DNA of 64,000 bases. It comes from Nocardia brevicatena NBRC 12119. GTDB taxonomy: Bacteria > Actinomycetota > Actinomycetes > Mycobacteriales > Mycobacteriaceae. Below are positions 43,568 to 51,592 of this stretch, in pieces; within the stretch, counting starts at the first letter, position 1; every line of letters starts with the position of its first letter. The notes under the pieces are model-generated. The model saw only the letters and a program-made list of their open reading frames with translations. It did no database searches and was not told where the DNA came from. Both the position numbers and the translations under genes were made by a program. The DNA is taken from contig NZ_BAFU01000058.1 of NCBI RefSeq assembly GCF_000308495.1, forward strand, positions 110,781 through 174,780, in the 5' to 3' direction.

Positions 43568-43984
43568 ATGACCTTCACCGTGCCCGTTACTGTCCGCGGC
43601 TACGAACTGGATGCCCTCGGCCACCTCAATCAGGCGGTATATCTGCAACATGCCGAGCACGCACGATGGGAGTGCCTGCAGGCCGCCGGTATCGATCAGG
43701 AGAAACTACGTGCCGGCCGCGTCGGTCCGGTGACACTGGAGACCACGATCAGCTATCGGCGGGAATTGCGCGGCGGTGACGAGGTGGGGATCGGCTGTGA
43801 ATTCAAGTGGGGCACCGGCAAAACCTTTCGCATCCATCAGGAGACACGCAAACTGGACGGCACCCTGTCCGCCGATATACGGGTGATCGGCGGTCTCTTG
43901 GACCTCGAGGCACGAAAACTGCTCCCGAATCCCGCCGATCGGTTCCGCGAACTGGCCGAGAACCCCGAGTTACTCGGATTGTGA
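43568..43984 (+). CDS. acyl-CoA thioesterase, hotdog fold (4HBT type)
   Basis: The 138-aa protein begins MTFTVPVTVRGYELDALGHL and has the 4HBT-type active-site region ELDALGHLNQAVYLQHAEHA, in which Asp is the likely catalytic acid. Further on are LETTISYRRELRGGDEVGIG and a beta-rich C-terminus. Such enzymes hydrolyse medium-chain or aromatic acyl-CoA. A longer frame to 43472 lacks a ribosome binding site. It lies 115 bases after acnR on the same strand and could be co-transcribed. Confidence 0.85.
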   Translation: MTFTVPVTVRGYELDALGHLNQAVYLQHAEHARWECLQAAGIDQEKLRAGRVGPVTLETTISYRRELRGGDEVGIGCEFKWGTGKTFRIHQETRKLDGTLSADIRVIGGLLDLEARKLLPNPADRFRELAENPELLGL

Positions 43985-44158
43985 ATACACCGCGTCGGAA
44001 AATTTCCGCTTACCACCCATACCGGTAAACCGATCGGTATGCCGAAATCGGAAATCCGTCGATATCGGCCGCGACCACATCACACCGCGATATGATCCGG
44101 ATCACACTCGGGGATTATGGCGAACAGCCAGTAGATCGACCAGATCGGAGAATCCACC

Positions 44159-44599
44159 ATGATCGACGCCCTCCACCTCCCCGCCGCACCGGATAGATAT
44201 CGCGCCCCCGCACTCCAGGGCATACTCGTCGCTCGGCCCGGCCGCGATATCAGTGTCAGGGTTACCGAGGGAACGTGGACCTTCCGGCGCGACGATGCGT
44301 TCGATATCCGGGAAACCGACAGTTACGCCCCCGGGCAACCTGTACCGGTCGACATCCGCCCCGGCGCCACCGCCGATTTCACCCGTCGCCTGCGCATCGA
44401 CATAGTGGGCCGGCCGATGACCCTGGCCGCGCCGCCGTCGGAGGCGTTCGGCGACGATCAACTGCGCCGGCTCACCGAAGCATGGACGGACCGACTCCGG
44501 ATCGCCGACTCCCCCGCCACCGGCGCGACATTCACCTTCTGCCAGACGAAACCGATGGACGGCAGCGACGACGGCGTCAACCGCGACAGCCTCTACTGA
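44159..44599 (+). CDS. putative graspetide precursor / ATP-grasp substrate protein (146 aa)
   Basis: GGAG eight bases before the ATG at 44159 gives MIDALHLPAAPDRYRAPALQ. Residues 1-115 look like a small beta-rich domain with a helix near 98-115 (DDQLRRLTEAWTDRLRIAD). The last 26 residues are a Gly/Thr/Ser/Asp-rich tail containing TFTFCQTKPMDGSDDGVNRD. Thr 124, 126 and 130, Lys 131, Asp 134, Ser 136 and Asp 137, 138 and 143 could form omega-ester or omega-amide links. The gene ends 12 bases before an MvdD-like ATP-grasp ligase gene. By position and tail composition it is inferred to be the precursor. The long leader is unusual, and a non-substrate role cannot be excluded. Confidence 0.6.
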   Translation: MIDALHLPAAPDRYRAPALQGILVARPGRDISVRVTEGTWTFRRDDAFDIRETDSYAPGQPVPVDIRPGATADFTRRLRIDIVGRPMTLAAPPSEAFGDDQLRRLTEAWTDRLRIADSPATGATFTFCQTKPMDGSDDGVNRDSLY

Positions 44600-44611
44600 G
44601 CGGCCGTCCGG

Positions 44612-45577
44612 ATGACCGCGGCGCCGAGGGGTTCGGTGCTCATTGTGTCCGAATCCGATGATCTGCATGCGACCGCCCTGGCAGTGACGCTGCGAGAACA
44701 GCACCGCGTCAACCCGCTCCGGTTCGATCTGCGCGATTTTCCCGCCGCGGCGGGAAGTTTCCGACTCGACGCGCTGGGGACCACCCGATCGCTGTCGCAT
44801 CTGGACGGACTCGACGAGGTGCAAGCGGTCTGGTGGCGGCGCCCGCACCCGAGTCGGGTGCCCCTCGGTATCCGAGCCGACGACGACGCCTACCGGCAGG
44901 CCGAATGCGACGGTTTCATCCAGGGGCTGCTGTGGTCGATTCCCGCGCTGTGGGTCAACGATCCCGGGCACGACCGCACCGCGCACCGCAAGATCGTGCA
45001 ATTGGAGACGGCGTCCCGGGCCGGGTTCGCGATCCCGGAAACGCTGATCACCAATGACCCTGTGCTCGCCCGCGATTTCATCGAATCCCGGCCCGGCACC
45101 GTGGTGTACAAGCGCACCGGCACCAGCCGCGCCGAATTCACCGAAACCCGAATCGTCGGCGCCGCCGACCTGGACCACCTCGACGGGATCCGTTCGGCGC
45201 CCACCACTTTCCAGGACTTCGTCGACGCCCGGTGCGATCTGCGGGTGGTATGGGTCGACGGCGTGGCGTGGACGGTTCGTATCGACTCCCAGGCGGGCGC
45301 CGGGCGAGTGGATTCCCGGCTCGATACATCCGTCGATTTCACCCCCGCTCGACTTCCCGCCTCGGTCAGCAAATCGCTCACCACGTTGATGGGCGCGCTC
45401 GGACTCGAATTCGGGGTGCTCGACCTCCGGCTCGGCACGGACGGGGAGTACTATTTCCTCGAGGTCAACCCCCAGGGACAGTTCGCCTATCTGGAGATCA
45501 AGACGGGGCTTCCCCTCTTCACCAGCCTTGGCAATCTGCTGGTGCGGGGCGACGGCACAGTGCCGGGCTGTGTTTGA
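44612..45577 (+). CDS. MvdD-like ATP-grasp ligase (graspetide macrocyclase candidate)
   Basis: The 321-aa protein has an N-terminal MvdD-type pre-ATP-grasp domain (VLIVSESDDLHATALAV, with VWWRRPHPSRVPLGI) followed by an ATP-grasp domain. In the latter, GTVVYKRTGTSRAEFTE and TTFQDFVDARCDLRVVWVDG lead to FGVLDLRLG and the metal-binding FLEVNPQGQFAYLEIKTGLP. Microviridin/graspetide ligases link side-chain carboxylates to Thr, Ser or Lys of a precursor, and the EVNPxGQ plus WWRRP pair is typical of them. The partner gene precedes it by 12 bases. No transporter, protease or acetyltransferase lies nearby. The hairpin module at 45580 ends the operon. Confidence 0.85.
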   Translation: MTAAPRGSVLIVSESDDLHATALAVTLREQHRVNPLRFDLRDFPAAAGSFRLDALGTTRSLSHLDGLDEVQAVWWRRPHPSRVPLGIRADDDAYRQAECDGFIQGLLWSIPALWVNDPGHDRTAHRKIVQLETASRAGFAIPETLITNDPVLARDFIESRPGTVVYKRTGTSRAEFTETRIVGAADLDHLDGIRSAPTTFQDFVDARCDLRVVWVDGVAWTVRIDSQAGAGRVDSRLDTSVDFTPARLPASVSKSLTTLMGALGLEFGVLDLRLGTDGEYYFLEVNPQGQFAYLEIKTGLPLFTSLGNLLVRGDGTVPGCV

Positions 45578-45579
45578 TT

Positions 45580-45599
45580 GCGCCGCTTCCCGGCGGCGC
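45580..45599 (+). terminator. hairpin terminator after the ATP-grasp gene
   Basis: GCGCCGC (45580-45586) pairs with GCGGCGC (45593-45599). It begins three bases after the stop and shares the TTGATTGCGCCGC context with the acnA terminator. Confidence 0.65.
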
Positions 45600-45993
45600 G
45601 GGTCGGGGCCCTTGTGACCTCGGATCTTCCTTCCCTGCGCGAATCCGCTCCGGTCGGTCCAGACCCCGGGCAGGCCCCGAGCACGGAGGTGCTGTACCAC
45701 CTGGCGGTACAGCTCTACCGGAATCTCCCCTTTTGCCGCGAGTCCGTGGACGCGGATCCGCTGCGTCGGTCCGGACTCGGGCGGGTCGCGACCGCCGGGT
45801 GATCGGTCCACGATGCGGCCATCGAGGTGATGGTCCCGCACCGAGGCACCACGGTGTCCGGCCCGTGGCCGCGACTGCCGAGATGAATGGTGATCGACCG
45901 GGTACGCCGGGCACCCGCGTGCTCGGCGTGGGCAGGCGTGCGGAAGCGGCCGCCGGGTGTGGCGAGGCGGCCGGTTCTCGCGGTATGGGAGGT
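45600..45993. other. intergenic region with no confident gene
   Basis: The stretch separates the ATP-grasp operon from the HTH gene. A plus-strand frame (about 45614-45802, VTSDLPSLRESAP, then LYHLAVQLYRNLPF) and an opposing frame (IPVELYRQVVQHLRARG) look weakly protein-like, but neither has a ribosome binding site. It may contain decayed sequence. Confidence 0.45.
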
Positions 45994-46236
45994 CTAGCGC
46001 GCTTTGCGGCGGTTGGCCCCACCACGGCTGCGGAGTTGGACGTGCGACTCCACCAGTACATTGTGGATGAAGCCGTAGGAGCGTCCGGTGGACCGGGCCA
46101 GCGAACGAATGCTCGCTCCCGCCTCGTATTGCTTCTTCAACTGCGATTGCAGGCGATCGCGGGACTTGCCCGTGACGCGTGTGCCCTTGCCCAGTGTGGT
46201 TTTGGTGGTTTTACTCTGTGCCGGCCTGTCGCCCAT
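45994..46236 (-). CDS. small helix-turn-helix protein, Rv1473A-like (80 aa)
   Basis: GGAGG five bases before the ATG at 46236 sets the start MGDRPAQSKTTKTTLGKGTR. The C-terminal half is a helix-turn-helix of the recombinase/WhiA-like kind: LKKQYEAGASIRSLARSTGR then SYGFIHNVLVESHVQLRSRG. The ends are strongly basic. It is probably a DNA-binding regulator. It lies 117 bases downstream of the ABC-F gene on the same strand, the arrangement of Rv1473-Rv1473A in mycobacteria. Confidence 0.88.
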   Translation of the reverse strand: MGDRPAQSKTTKTTLGKGTRVTGKSRDRLQSQLKKQYEAGASIRSLARSTGRSYGFIHNVLVESHVQLRSRGGANRRKAR

Positions 46237-46353
46237 GGCTTCCTCCGAGTCGCCGAGCAGCGTCCTCCTCAGGCTAAGCACTCGGCGAGCGATGAGCAAT
46301 CAGTTCTTGTGAGTAATGTCACGTTCGATATCAGGAAAATCATCGGACGAAAC

Positions 46354-47985
46354 TCACGCGAGCTGAATCAATTCCAGGTACTCCGCCGACCAGTGGTCCT
46401 CGGTGCCGTCCGGCAGCAGGATCACCCGTTCCGGTGACAGCGCCTCGGCCGCACCGGGATCATGGGTGACCAGGACGACCGCGCCCGCATAGGTGCGCAG
46501 CGCGTCGAGCACCTGTTCACGGGATACCGGGTCCAAGTTGTTGGTGGGTTCGTCCAACAGCAGGACGTTCGCCGCCGAGGACACCAGGCCGGCCAGCGCG
46601 AGGCGGGTCTTCTCACCGCCGGACAGGGTTCCGGCGGGCTGCTCCAACTGGGGTCCGCTGAACATGAACGCGCCCAGCAGCCCGCGCAGTTCTTGTTCCC
46701 CGGCGTCGGGCGCCGCGTGCCGGATGTTCTCCCACACGGTGGCGTTATCGTCGAGGGTGTCGTGCTCCTGGGCGAAATAGCCCACTTTCAGACCGTGACC
46801 GGGAACCAGCCGTCCCCCGGTGGGCTGCTCCACCCCGGCGAGCAACCGCAGCAGTGTCGTCTTGCCCGCACCGTTGAGGCCGAGGACCACGACCCGGCTG
46901 CCGCGGTCGATGGCCAGGTCCACACCGGTGAAGATCTCCAGCGAGCCGTAGACCTTGGTGAGGTTCTCCGCCATCAGCGGCGTCTTGCCGCAGGGGGCCG
47001 GTTCCGGGAACTTGATCCGGGCCACCTTGTCGGCCACCCGTACCTCGTCGAGTTCCGCCAACAGGCGGTCGGCACGCTTGACCATGTTCTGGGCGGCAAC
47101 GGCTTTAGTGGCCTTGGCGCCCATTTTCGCCGCCTGGGCCCGTAGGGCCGCGGCCTTCTTCTCGGCATTGGCGCGTTCGCGGCGGCGGCGCTGTTCGTCG
47201 GTGGCACGGGCGTCGAGGTATTTGTGCCAGCCCATGTTGTACACATCGACCTCGCCACGCACCGCGTCCAGGAACCACACCTTGTTGACCACATCGGCGA
47301 GCAGGTCAACATCGTGGCTGATGACGATGAGACCGCCGTCGTGGTTCTGGAGGAAGCCACGCAGCCAGGTGATCGAATCGGCGTCGAGATGGTTGGTGGG
47401 CTCGTCGAGCAGCAGGATGGTGTCCGAACGGCCGCCGCTGCCGTCGGAGGCGGCGAACAGGATGCGCGCCAGTTCGATTCGGCGCCGCTGGCCACCGGAC
47501 AGGGTGCGCAGCGCCTGGTCCAGCACCCGGTCGGGTAGGCCGAGGCTGTGGCAGATCCGGGCGGCCTCGCTTTCGGCGACATACCCACCGAGCGCCGAGA
47601 AACGCTCCTCGAGCCGGCCGTACTTGCGCACGGCGCGTTCCCGCTCGGCGTCGTCGGCCACCTCCGCCATCAGCGCTTGCTGCTTCTCCATATCCCGGAT
47701 GAGGGTGTCCAGGCCACGGGCGGACAGCACCCGGTCGCGGGCCAGCATATCCAGGTTGCCCTCACGCGGGTCCTGCGGCAGATAGCCGATCTCGCTCGAG
47801 CGGACGATCTTCCCGGCATAGGGTTCGCCCTCACCCGCGAGGATGCGCAGGGTGGTGGTCTTGCCCGCCCCGTTGCGGCCGACCAACCCGATCCGGTCCC
47901 CGGTCTGCACCCGCAGCGCGGGCCCCGGTGCCGACAGCAGGGTACGGATGCCGGCCCGGACCTCGAGGTCCGTCGCGGTGATCAC
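46354..47985 (-). CDS. ABC-F family ATP-binding protein
   Basis: Two ABC domains are fused without membrane segments. Each has Walker A (LVGRNGAGKTTTLR and VLGLNGAGKTTLLR), signature (LSGGQRRRIELARIL and LSGGEKTRLALAGL) and Walker B (ILLLDEPTNHLDADS and VLLLDEPTNNLDPVS). A basic linker with coiled-coil (RRRRERANAEKKAAALRAQA) joins them. ABC-F proteins act on the ribosome E site, either rescuing stalled translation or protecting against antibiotics. A GTG at 47985 with GAGG eight bases upstream is the start. It resembles Rv1473, which was annotated as a macrolide transporter ATPase. Confidence 0.94.
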   Translation of the reverse strand: MITATDLEVRAGIRTLLSAPGPALRVQTGDRIGLVGRNGAGKTTTLRILAGEGEPYAGKIVRSSEIGYLPQDPREGNLDMLARDRVLSARGLDTLIRDMEKQQALMAEVADDAERERAVRKYGRLEERFSALGGYVAESEAARICHSLGLPDRVLDQALRTLSGGQRRRIELARILFAASDGSGGRSDTILLLDEPTNHLDADSITWLRGFLQNHDGGLIVISHDVDLLADVVNKVWFLDAVRGEVDVYNMGWHKYLDARATDEQRRRRERANAEKKAAALRAQAAKMGAKATKAVAAQNMVKRADRLLAELDEVRVADKVARIKFPEPAPCGKTPLMAENLTKVYGSLEIFTGVDLAIDRGSRVVVLGLNGAGKTTLLRLLAGVEQPTGGRLVPGHGLKVGYFAQEHDTLDDNATVWENIRHAAPDAGEQELRGLLGAFMFSGPQLEQPAGTLSGGEKTRLALAGLVSSAANVLLLDEPTNNLDPVSREQVLDALRTYAGAVVLVTHDPGAAEALSPERVILLPDGTEDHWSAEYLELIQLA

Positions 47986-48173
47986 AGATGTCTCCTCAGC
48001 ACATGGTCGCAGGGCAGCTGTCCGGCTCATGCGGGCGGCCGCGGGAAAGGGCGGCCCACATCCGCCTCGGTGCAGTGTGGCCGAACGCCGGACACGGAAC
48101 CACCGATTTTACCCCGCCCCACGCGCCGCCCCGGCGGACGCCGACACCGATAACTGCCGTAACCTGCCTGCAC

Positions 48174-48938
48174 ATGAGTACCGATCTGTTGGGCAAGAGC
48201 GCGCTGGTCTCCGGCGCCAGCCGGGGAATCGGCCACGCCGTGGCCGCGGAGCTGCTGCGACGCGGCGCCAACGTACTGATCACCGCACGTAAACCGGAGC
48301 CGCTGGAACAGGCCGCGAAGGAGCTCCGTGAACTCGGTCACCAGGGTGAGGTCGTGGCGTTGGCGGGTAATTCCGGGGACGCCGAGGCGCGCGCGGCCGC
48401 CGTCGAACGGGTGGTCTCCGAATTCGGTTCGCTCGACATCCTGATCAACAACACCGGTATCAACCCGGTATACGGGTCGCTGATGGAGGCCGACCTGGAC
48501 GCGGTGCGCAAGATCTTCGACGTGAATGTCGTCGCCGCGCTCGGCTATGTCCAACAGGCGTACAAGACGTGGATGCGCGATAACGGCGGCGCGATCGTGA
48601 ACGTGGCCAGTGTGGCCGGTATCCGTTCGACGGGAGTCACCGCCGCCTACGGCGCGTCCAAGGCGGCGCTCATCCGACTCACCGACGAGCTCGCCTGGCA
48701 GCTGGGCCCGAGGATTCGGGTGAACGCGGTGGCGCCGGGTGTGGTGAAGACCAAGTTCGCCGACGCGCTGTATTCCGCCGACGAAGAGACCGCGGCGCAG
48801 ACGTACCCCCTGAAGCGGTTGGGCGCGCCCGAGGACGTGGCCCGGCTGATCGGTTTCCTGGTCTCCGACGAGGCGTCCTGGATCACCGGTGAGACCATCC
48901 GCGTCGACGGTGGTCTGCTCTCCACCGGCGGTATCTGA
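48174..48938 (+). CDS. SDR family oxidoreductase
   Basis: The 254-aa classical SDR has VSGASRGIGHAVAAEL at the N-terminus, ILINNTGINPVYGS, NVASVAG with the catalytic Ser and AYGASKAALIRLTDELAW with Tyr and Lys, ending in TIRVDGGLLSTGG. It should be NADP-dependent by its basic residue in TARKPEP. The ATG at 48174 is supported by the MSTDLLGKSALVSG start; the longer frame extends into the divergent promoter. The substrate is unknown. It is divergent from the ABC-F gene. Confidence 0.9.
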   Translation: MSTDLLGKSALVSGASRGIGHAVAAELLRRGANVLITARKPEPLEQAAKELRELGHQGEVVALAGNSGDAEARAAAVERVVSEFGSLDILINNTGINPVYGSLMEADLDAVRKIFDVNVVAALGYVQQAYKTWMRDNGGAIVNVASVAGIRSTGVTAAYGASKAALIRLTDELAWQLGPRIRVNAVAPGVVKTKFADALYSADEETAAQTYPLKRLGAPEDVARLIGFLVSDEASWITGETIRVDGGLLSTGGI

Positions 48939-49026
48939 ACCGTCGGGGCGCGGCCCGGTATCGCGAAGGCTGCCGCGACACGGTCGAGATCGGCCCGTGA
49001 CCGAAACCGAAAGATGCGTGCACGGC

Positions 49027-49066
49027 CGAGAGCCCGGCGACCGGTCGGCCGGGCGCCGGGCTCTCG
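49027..49066. terminator. 13-bp hairpin terminator between convergent genes
   Basis: CGAGAGCCCGGCG (49027-49039) pairs perfectly with 49054-49066 across a 14-base loop. It lies between the SDR stop and the thioesterase stop, and can serve both strands. Confidence 0.75.
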
Positions 49067-49080
49067 CGTCCCGCGGTAGG

Positions 49081-49527
49081 TCAGGAGCGTATGGGTAGGT
49101 TCTGCAGCCGCACCTGCCCGCGGGCCACGGTCCGGCCCTCCTCGTCGGTGATCACCACCTGCCACAGCTGCTGCAACCGGCCGCGGTGCAGCGGGGTCGC
49201 CTCGCCGAACAGGGTGCCCTCCCGGACCGCACGCAGGAAGTCGGTGCTGTTGTGCACCCCCACCACGGTGCCCTGGTCCCCGTACCAGGCACCGGCGCCG
49301 GTACTGGCGAGCGTTTCGACGACGGTGCACAGGACGCCGCCGTTCTGGATCCCCGCGGGCTGGTGCAGTTGCGGGGTAACGACCCATTCACCGCGCACCA
49401 GGTCCGGGCCGAGCGCCGTGAACCGCAGACCGATCAGATCGCTGAACGTGCCCTTGCTGAGTTCGGTCAGCTGTTCGGGGGTGACATCGGCCGGCGAGCG
49501 CGGCGCCCGGGTTTGCTGTTGCGTCAT
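49081..49527 (-). CDS. PaaI-type hotdog thioesterase
   Basis: The 148-aa protein has the hotdog-fold core: FSDLIGLRFTALGPDLVRGE, then HQPAGIQNGGVLCTVVETLA with the conserved N/G-G-V-L active-site region, and VVGVHNSTDFLRAVREGTLF. It should hydrolyse an aryl- or acyl-CoA. The ATG at 49527 (MTQQQTRAPRS) is the only clear start. It is single and convergent with the SDR gene; a terminator hairpin and an iron box lie upstream. Confidence 0.88.
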   Translation of the reverse strand: MTQQQTRAPRSPADVTPEQLTELSKGTFSDLIGLRFTALGPDLVRGEWVVTPQLHQPAGIQNGGVLCTVVETLASTGAGAWYGDQGTVVGVHNSTDFLRAVREGTLFGEATPLHRGRLQQLWQVVITDEEGRTVARGQVRLQNLPIRS

Positions 49528-49631
49528 GCCTAAACCATGACACGACCTGCGAAAGGCCGAGCCGGCCGGCCTCGGCGGGGCCCCACCGCGCAGGGGTCCG
49601 CGACGAAACGGCAAGGGCGCCCTACGAAAAG

Positions 49632-49659
49632 GGCGGGCTCCACCGGAGTGGAGCCCGCC
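49632..49659. terminator. 12-bp hairpin with CGGA tetraloop
   Basis: GGCGGGCTCCAC (49632-49643) pairs perfectly with 49648-49659. It is 80 bases beyond the end of the ferric-reductase pseudogene on the minus strand and probably terminated it. Confidence 0.7.
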
Positions 49660-49723
49660 GCGGTCGGCTCGGGGGTCACCGCAGCCCTCGGGACTCTCAC
49701 GCGATCCGACGCCGAACTATACT

Positions 49724-49742
49724 ATAGGTCAGCCTTACCTAA
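49724..49742. promoter_or_regulatory. IdeR/DtxR-type iron box (orphan)
   Basis: Read on the minus strand, TTAGGTAAGGCTGACCTAT matches the palindromic iron-box consensus TTAGGTTAGGCTAACCTAA at 16 of 19 positions. It overlaps the 3' end of the ferric-reductase pseudogene and has no obvious target promoter. Confidence 0.6.
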
Positions 49743-50447
49743 CTAGACAACCATTGGATTCGCCGGACCGGCAACCCGCGATCCTCCAATGCCGGCAACA
49801 GGCCCTGACCGCGCCGCATACCGGCCACGGCATCGGTTCGGGCCAGATCGGGGACATACGCGGCGACCCCGGAAACGGATTCGTCCACCAGGGACCAGAA
49901 ACGACGCGCGGGCAGATCCGCGCACCGCGCCAGGGTCTCCTGCACCAGGGTCAGCGCGGGTTCACACCGATGGGCCGGCCACACCGACATCGCCTGTTCA
50001 CACGGCAGCACCACCACCCTGGGTGCACCGGCCGGCCGGTCACCGTCCACCACTCGAATCGTGGTGTCCATCAGACCGGCCCAGTCGATACCGCCGTCGT
50101 TGTCGGTGTGAATCCACAGGTTCTCCAGCCCTGGATCTCAGGCCCGTCCGTCGGCGACCACGAGGGCGACGACGCGACCGACCACCGCGTGGATCAGCGC
50201 CATGGCAACGACTTCCGCCGCCGCCCGAGCATTGATCATCTCCGCGGCGTACCGGCGGTACATCAGCTCGGTCCGCCCTCCTCGGGACCGGCGGCCAACC
50301 GCCACCACCGCCATTCGCCCTGGTCGGCCATGGCCGCCACGGCATGGACCCGGGAATGCTCCGGTTGCAGCGCGCAGCCGGGAACAGGCATATCCGAACG
50401 CCGACTCGTAGAAGCGGGTGGTGCGCAAGGGTTGCGAGTTCGGACAT
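49739..50447 (-). pseudogene. FhuF-like siderophore ferric reductase, frameshifted
   Basis: A good start (GGAGG before the ATG at 50447) opens MSELATLAHHPLLRVGVR, but the protein-like sequence then moves between frames: FYESAFGYACSRLRAATGA, HAVAAMADQGEWRWWRLAAG, MYRRYAAEMINARAAAEVVA and ALIHAVVGRVVALVVADGRA. An in-frame TGA at about 50138 interrupts it before DPGLENLWIHTDNDGGIDWA and the remaining VVVLPCEQAMSVWPAHRCEP. The order matches the FhuF/siderophore-reductase partners of iron ABC transporters, which release iron from ferric siderophore. At least three frame changes and one stop make it non-functional. Confidence 0.72.
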
Positions 50448-50463
50448 AAGGCCTCCTCGGGAC

Positions 50464-50486
50464 GGGAAGTCGCACAGCGACTTCCC
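50464..50486. other. 10-bp perfect hairpin beside the iron box
   Basis: GGGAAGTCGC (50464-50473) pairs with 50477-50486 across ACA. It lies between the ferric-reductase pseudogene start and the iron box, in the shared divergent promoter region. Confidence 0.5.
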
Positions 50487-50491
50487 GAAAG

Positions 50492-50510
50492 GTAGGTTAG
50501 CCTTACCAGG
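50492..50510. promoter_or_regulatory. IdeR/DtxR-type iron box of the ABC transporter
   Basis: GTAGGTTAGCCTTACCAGG matches the iron-box consensus at 13 of 19 positions, with the central TAGGTTAG-CT-ACC kept. It lies 39 bases upstream of the first permease start, so iron-dependent repression of the transporter is likely. Confidence 0.6.
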
Positions 50511-50548
50511 CCTAGCAAGTATTTCGCTCGAACAAGGAGTCGCCCCGC

Positions 50549-51592
50549 GTGGTAATCCTCGGCACCGCGCGCCGCCGGCGCCCGACCGGTCTCGCACTGC
50601 TCGCCGTGCTGTCGGCGCTGCTGATCCTCGGGGTGGCGGTGGGCAGCCGGACGATCTCGCCCACCGTGGCCTACCAGGCACTCGAATACGCCCTGTCCTG
50701 CCCCGACGGCCCGTTCCGATGCGCGGCACGCTCGACGGACGAACAGATCGTGCGCGGTCTGCGCCTGCCGCGTACCGCCTTGGCGTTGGTCACCGGGATG
50801 GCGTTGGGGCTGACCGGCGCGCTGATTCAGGGCTACACCCGCAATCCGCTCGCCGACGGCGGACTGCTCGGTCTCACCGCGGGTGCGGGTTTCCTCTCCG
50901 CGCTGAGCATGTACCTGTTCGCCTTCACCACACCCGTCCAGTACATCTGGTTCGCCTTCGCCGGAGCACTGCTGGCGGGCCTGGCGGTCTTCGCCGCCTC
51001 GGGTGTCGGCACGGGCCGGGGCGGCCCGCTGAGCCTGATCCTGGCCGGTGCCGCGATGACCGCGTTCCTGCAGGCCCTGACCAATGCCATTGTCGCGCTC
51101 GACGCGACCGTGCTGGACAGTTACCGCTTCTGGGTGATCGGCGAAATAGGGGGACGAGACGCGTCGGTGTTCTGGCAGGTTCTACCGTTCCTGGTGGTGG
51201 GGATGCTCTTGGCCCTGGCCGCCGCGCCGGGACTGAACCTGCTCGGCCTCGGCGAGGATGTGGCGCGCGGGCTCGGTGTACACATCGGCCGCAGCCGCAT
51301 GGTGGGCCTGACCGCGGTGGTGCTGCTGTGCGGCGCGGCTACCGCCGCGGTGGGACCGATCGCGTTTCTCGGCCTGGCCGTTCCGCATATCGCCCGGGCC
51401 TGTACCGGACCGGACCACCGATGGCTGTTGCCGTATTCGGCGCTGTTCGGCGCGGCGGTACTGCTGATCGCCGATATCGCCGGACGAATCGTGGCCCGGC
51501 CCGCGGAACTCCAGGCCGGGGTGATGCTGTCGATACTGGGCGTGCCGTTCTTCATCGCCCTGGTACGGCGACGGAAGCCGGCGAACCCGTGA
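50549..51592 (+). CDS. FecCD-type iron-siderophore ABC permease (first)
   Basis: The 347-aa membrane protein has about ten helices and FecCD hallmarks: RGLRLPRTALALVTGMALGL with GALIQGYTRNPLADGGLLGL, and GPIAFLGLAVPHIARACTGP. It forms one half of the channel for ferric-siderophore import. A GTG at 50549 follows AAGGAG at a spacing of 10. The stop overlaps the next permease start by GTGA. The iron box just upstream indicates control by IdeR/DtxR-type repressor. Confidence 0.93.
   Translation: MVILGTARRRRPTGLALLAVLSALLILGVAVGSRTISPTVAYQALEYALSCPDGPFRCAARSTDEQIVRGLRLPRTALALVTGMALGLTGALIQGYTRNPLADGGLLGLTAGAGFLSALSMYLFAFTTPVQYIWFAFAGALLAGLAVFAASGVGTGRGGPLSLILAGAAMTAFLQALTNAIVALDATVLDSYRFWVIGEIGGRDASVFWQVLPFLVVGMLLALAAAPGLNLLGLGEDVARGLGVHIGRSRMVGLTAVVLLCGAATAAVGPIAFLGLAVPHIARACTGPDHRWLLPYSALFGAAVLLIADIAGRIVARPAELQAGVMLSILGVPFFIALVRRRKPANP

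Noticed and set aside
45614-45802. 62-codon plus-strand frame after the ATP-grasp gene as a second precursor peptide
   Set aside because: No ribosome binding site, starts behind a terminator hairpin, and lacks a repeated Thr/Asp core.
44102-45841. 579-codon minus-strand frame opposite the graspetide candidate operon
   Set aside because: The plus strand carries clear ATP-grasp motifs with ribosome binding sites; the minus frame has none.
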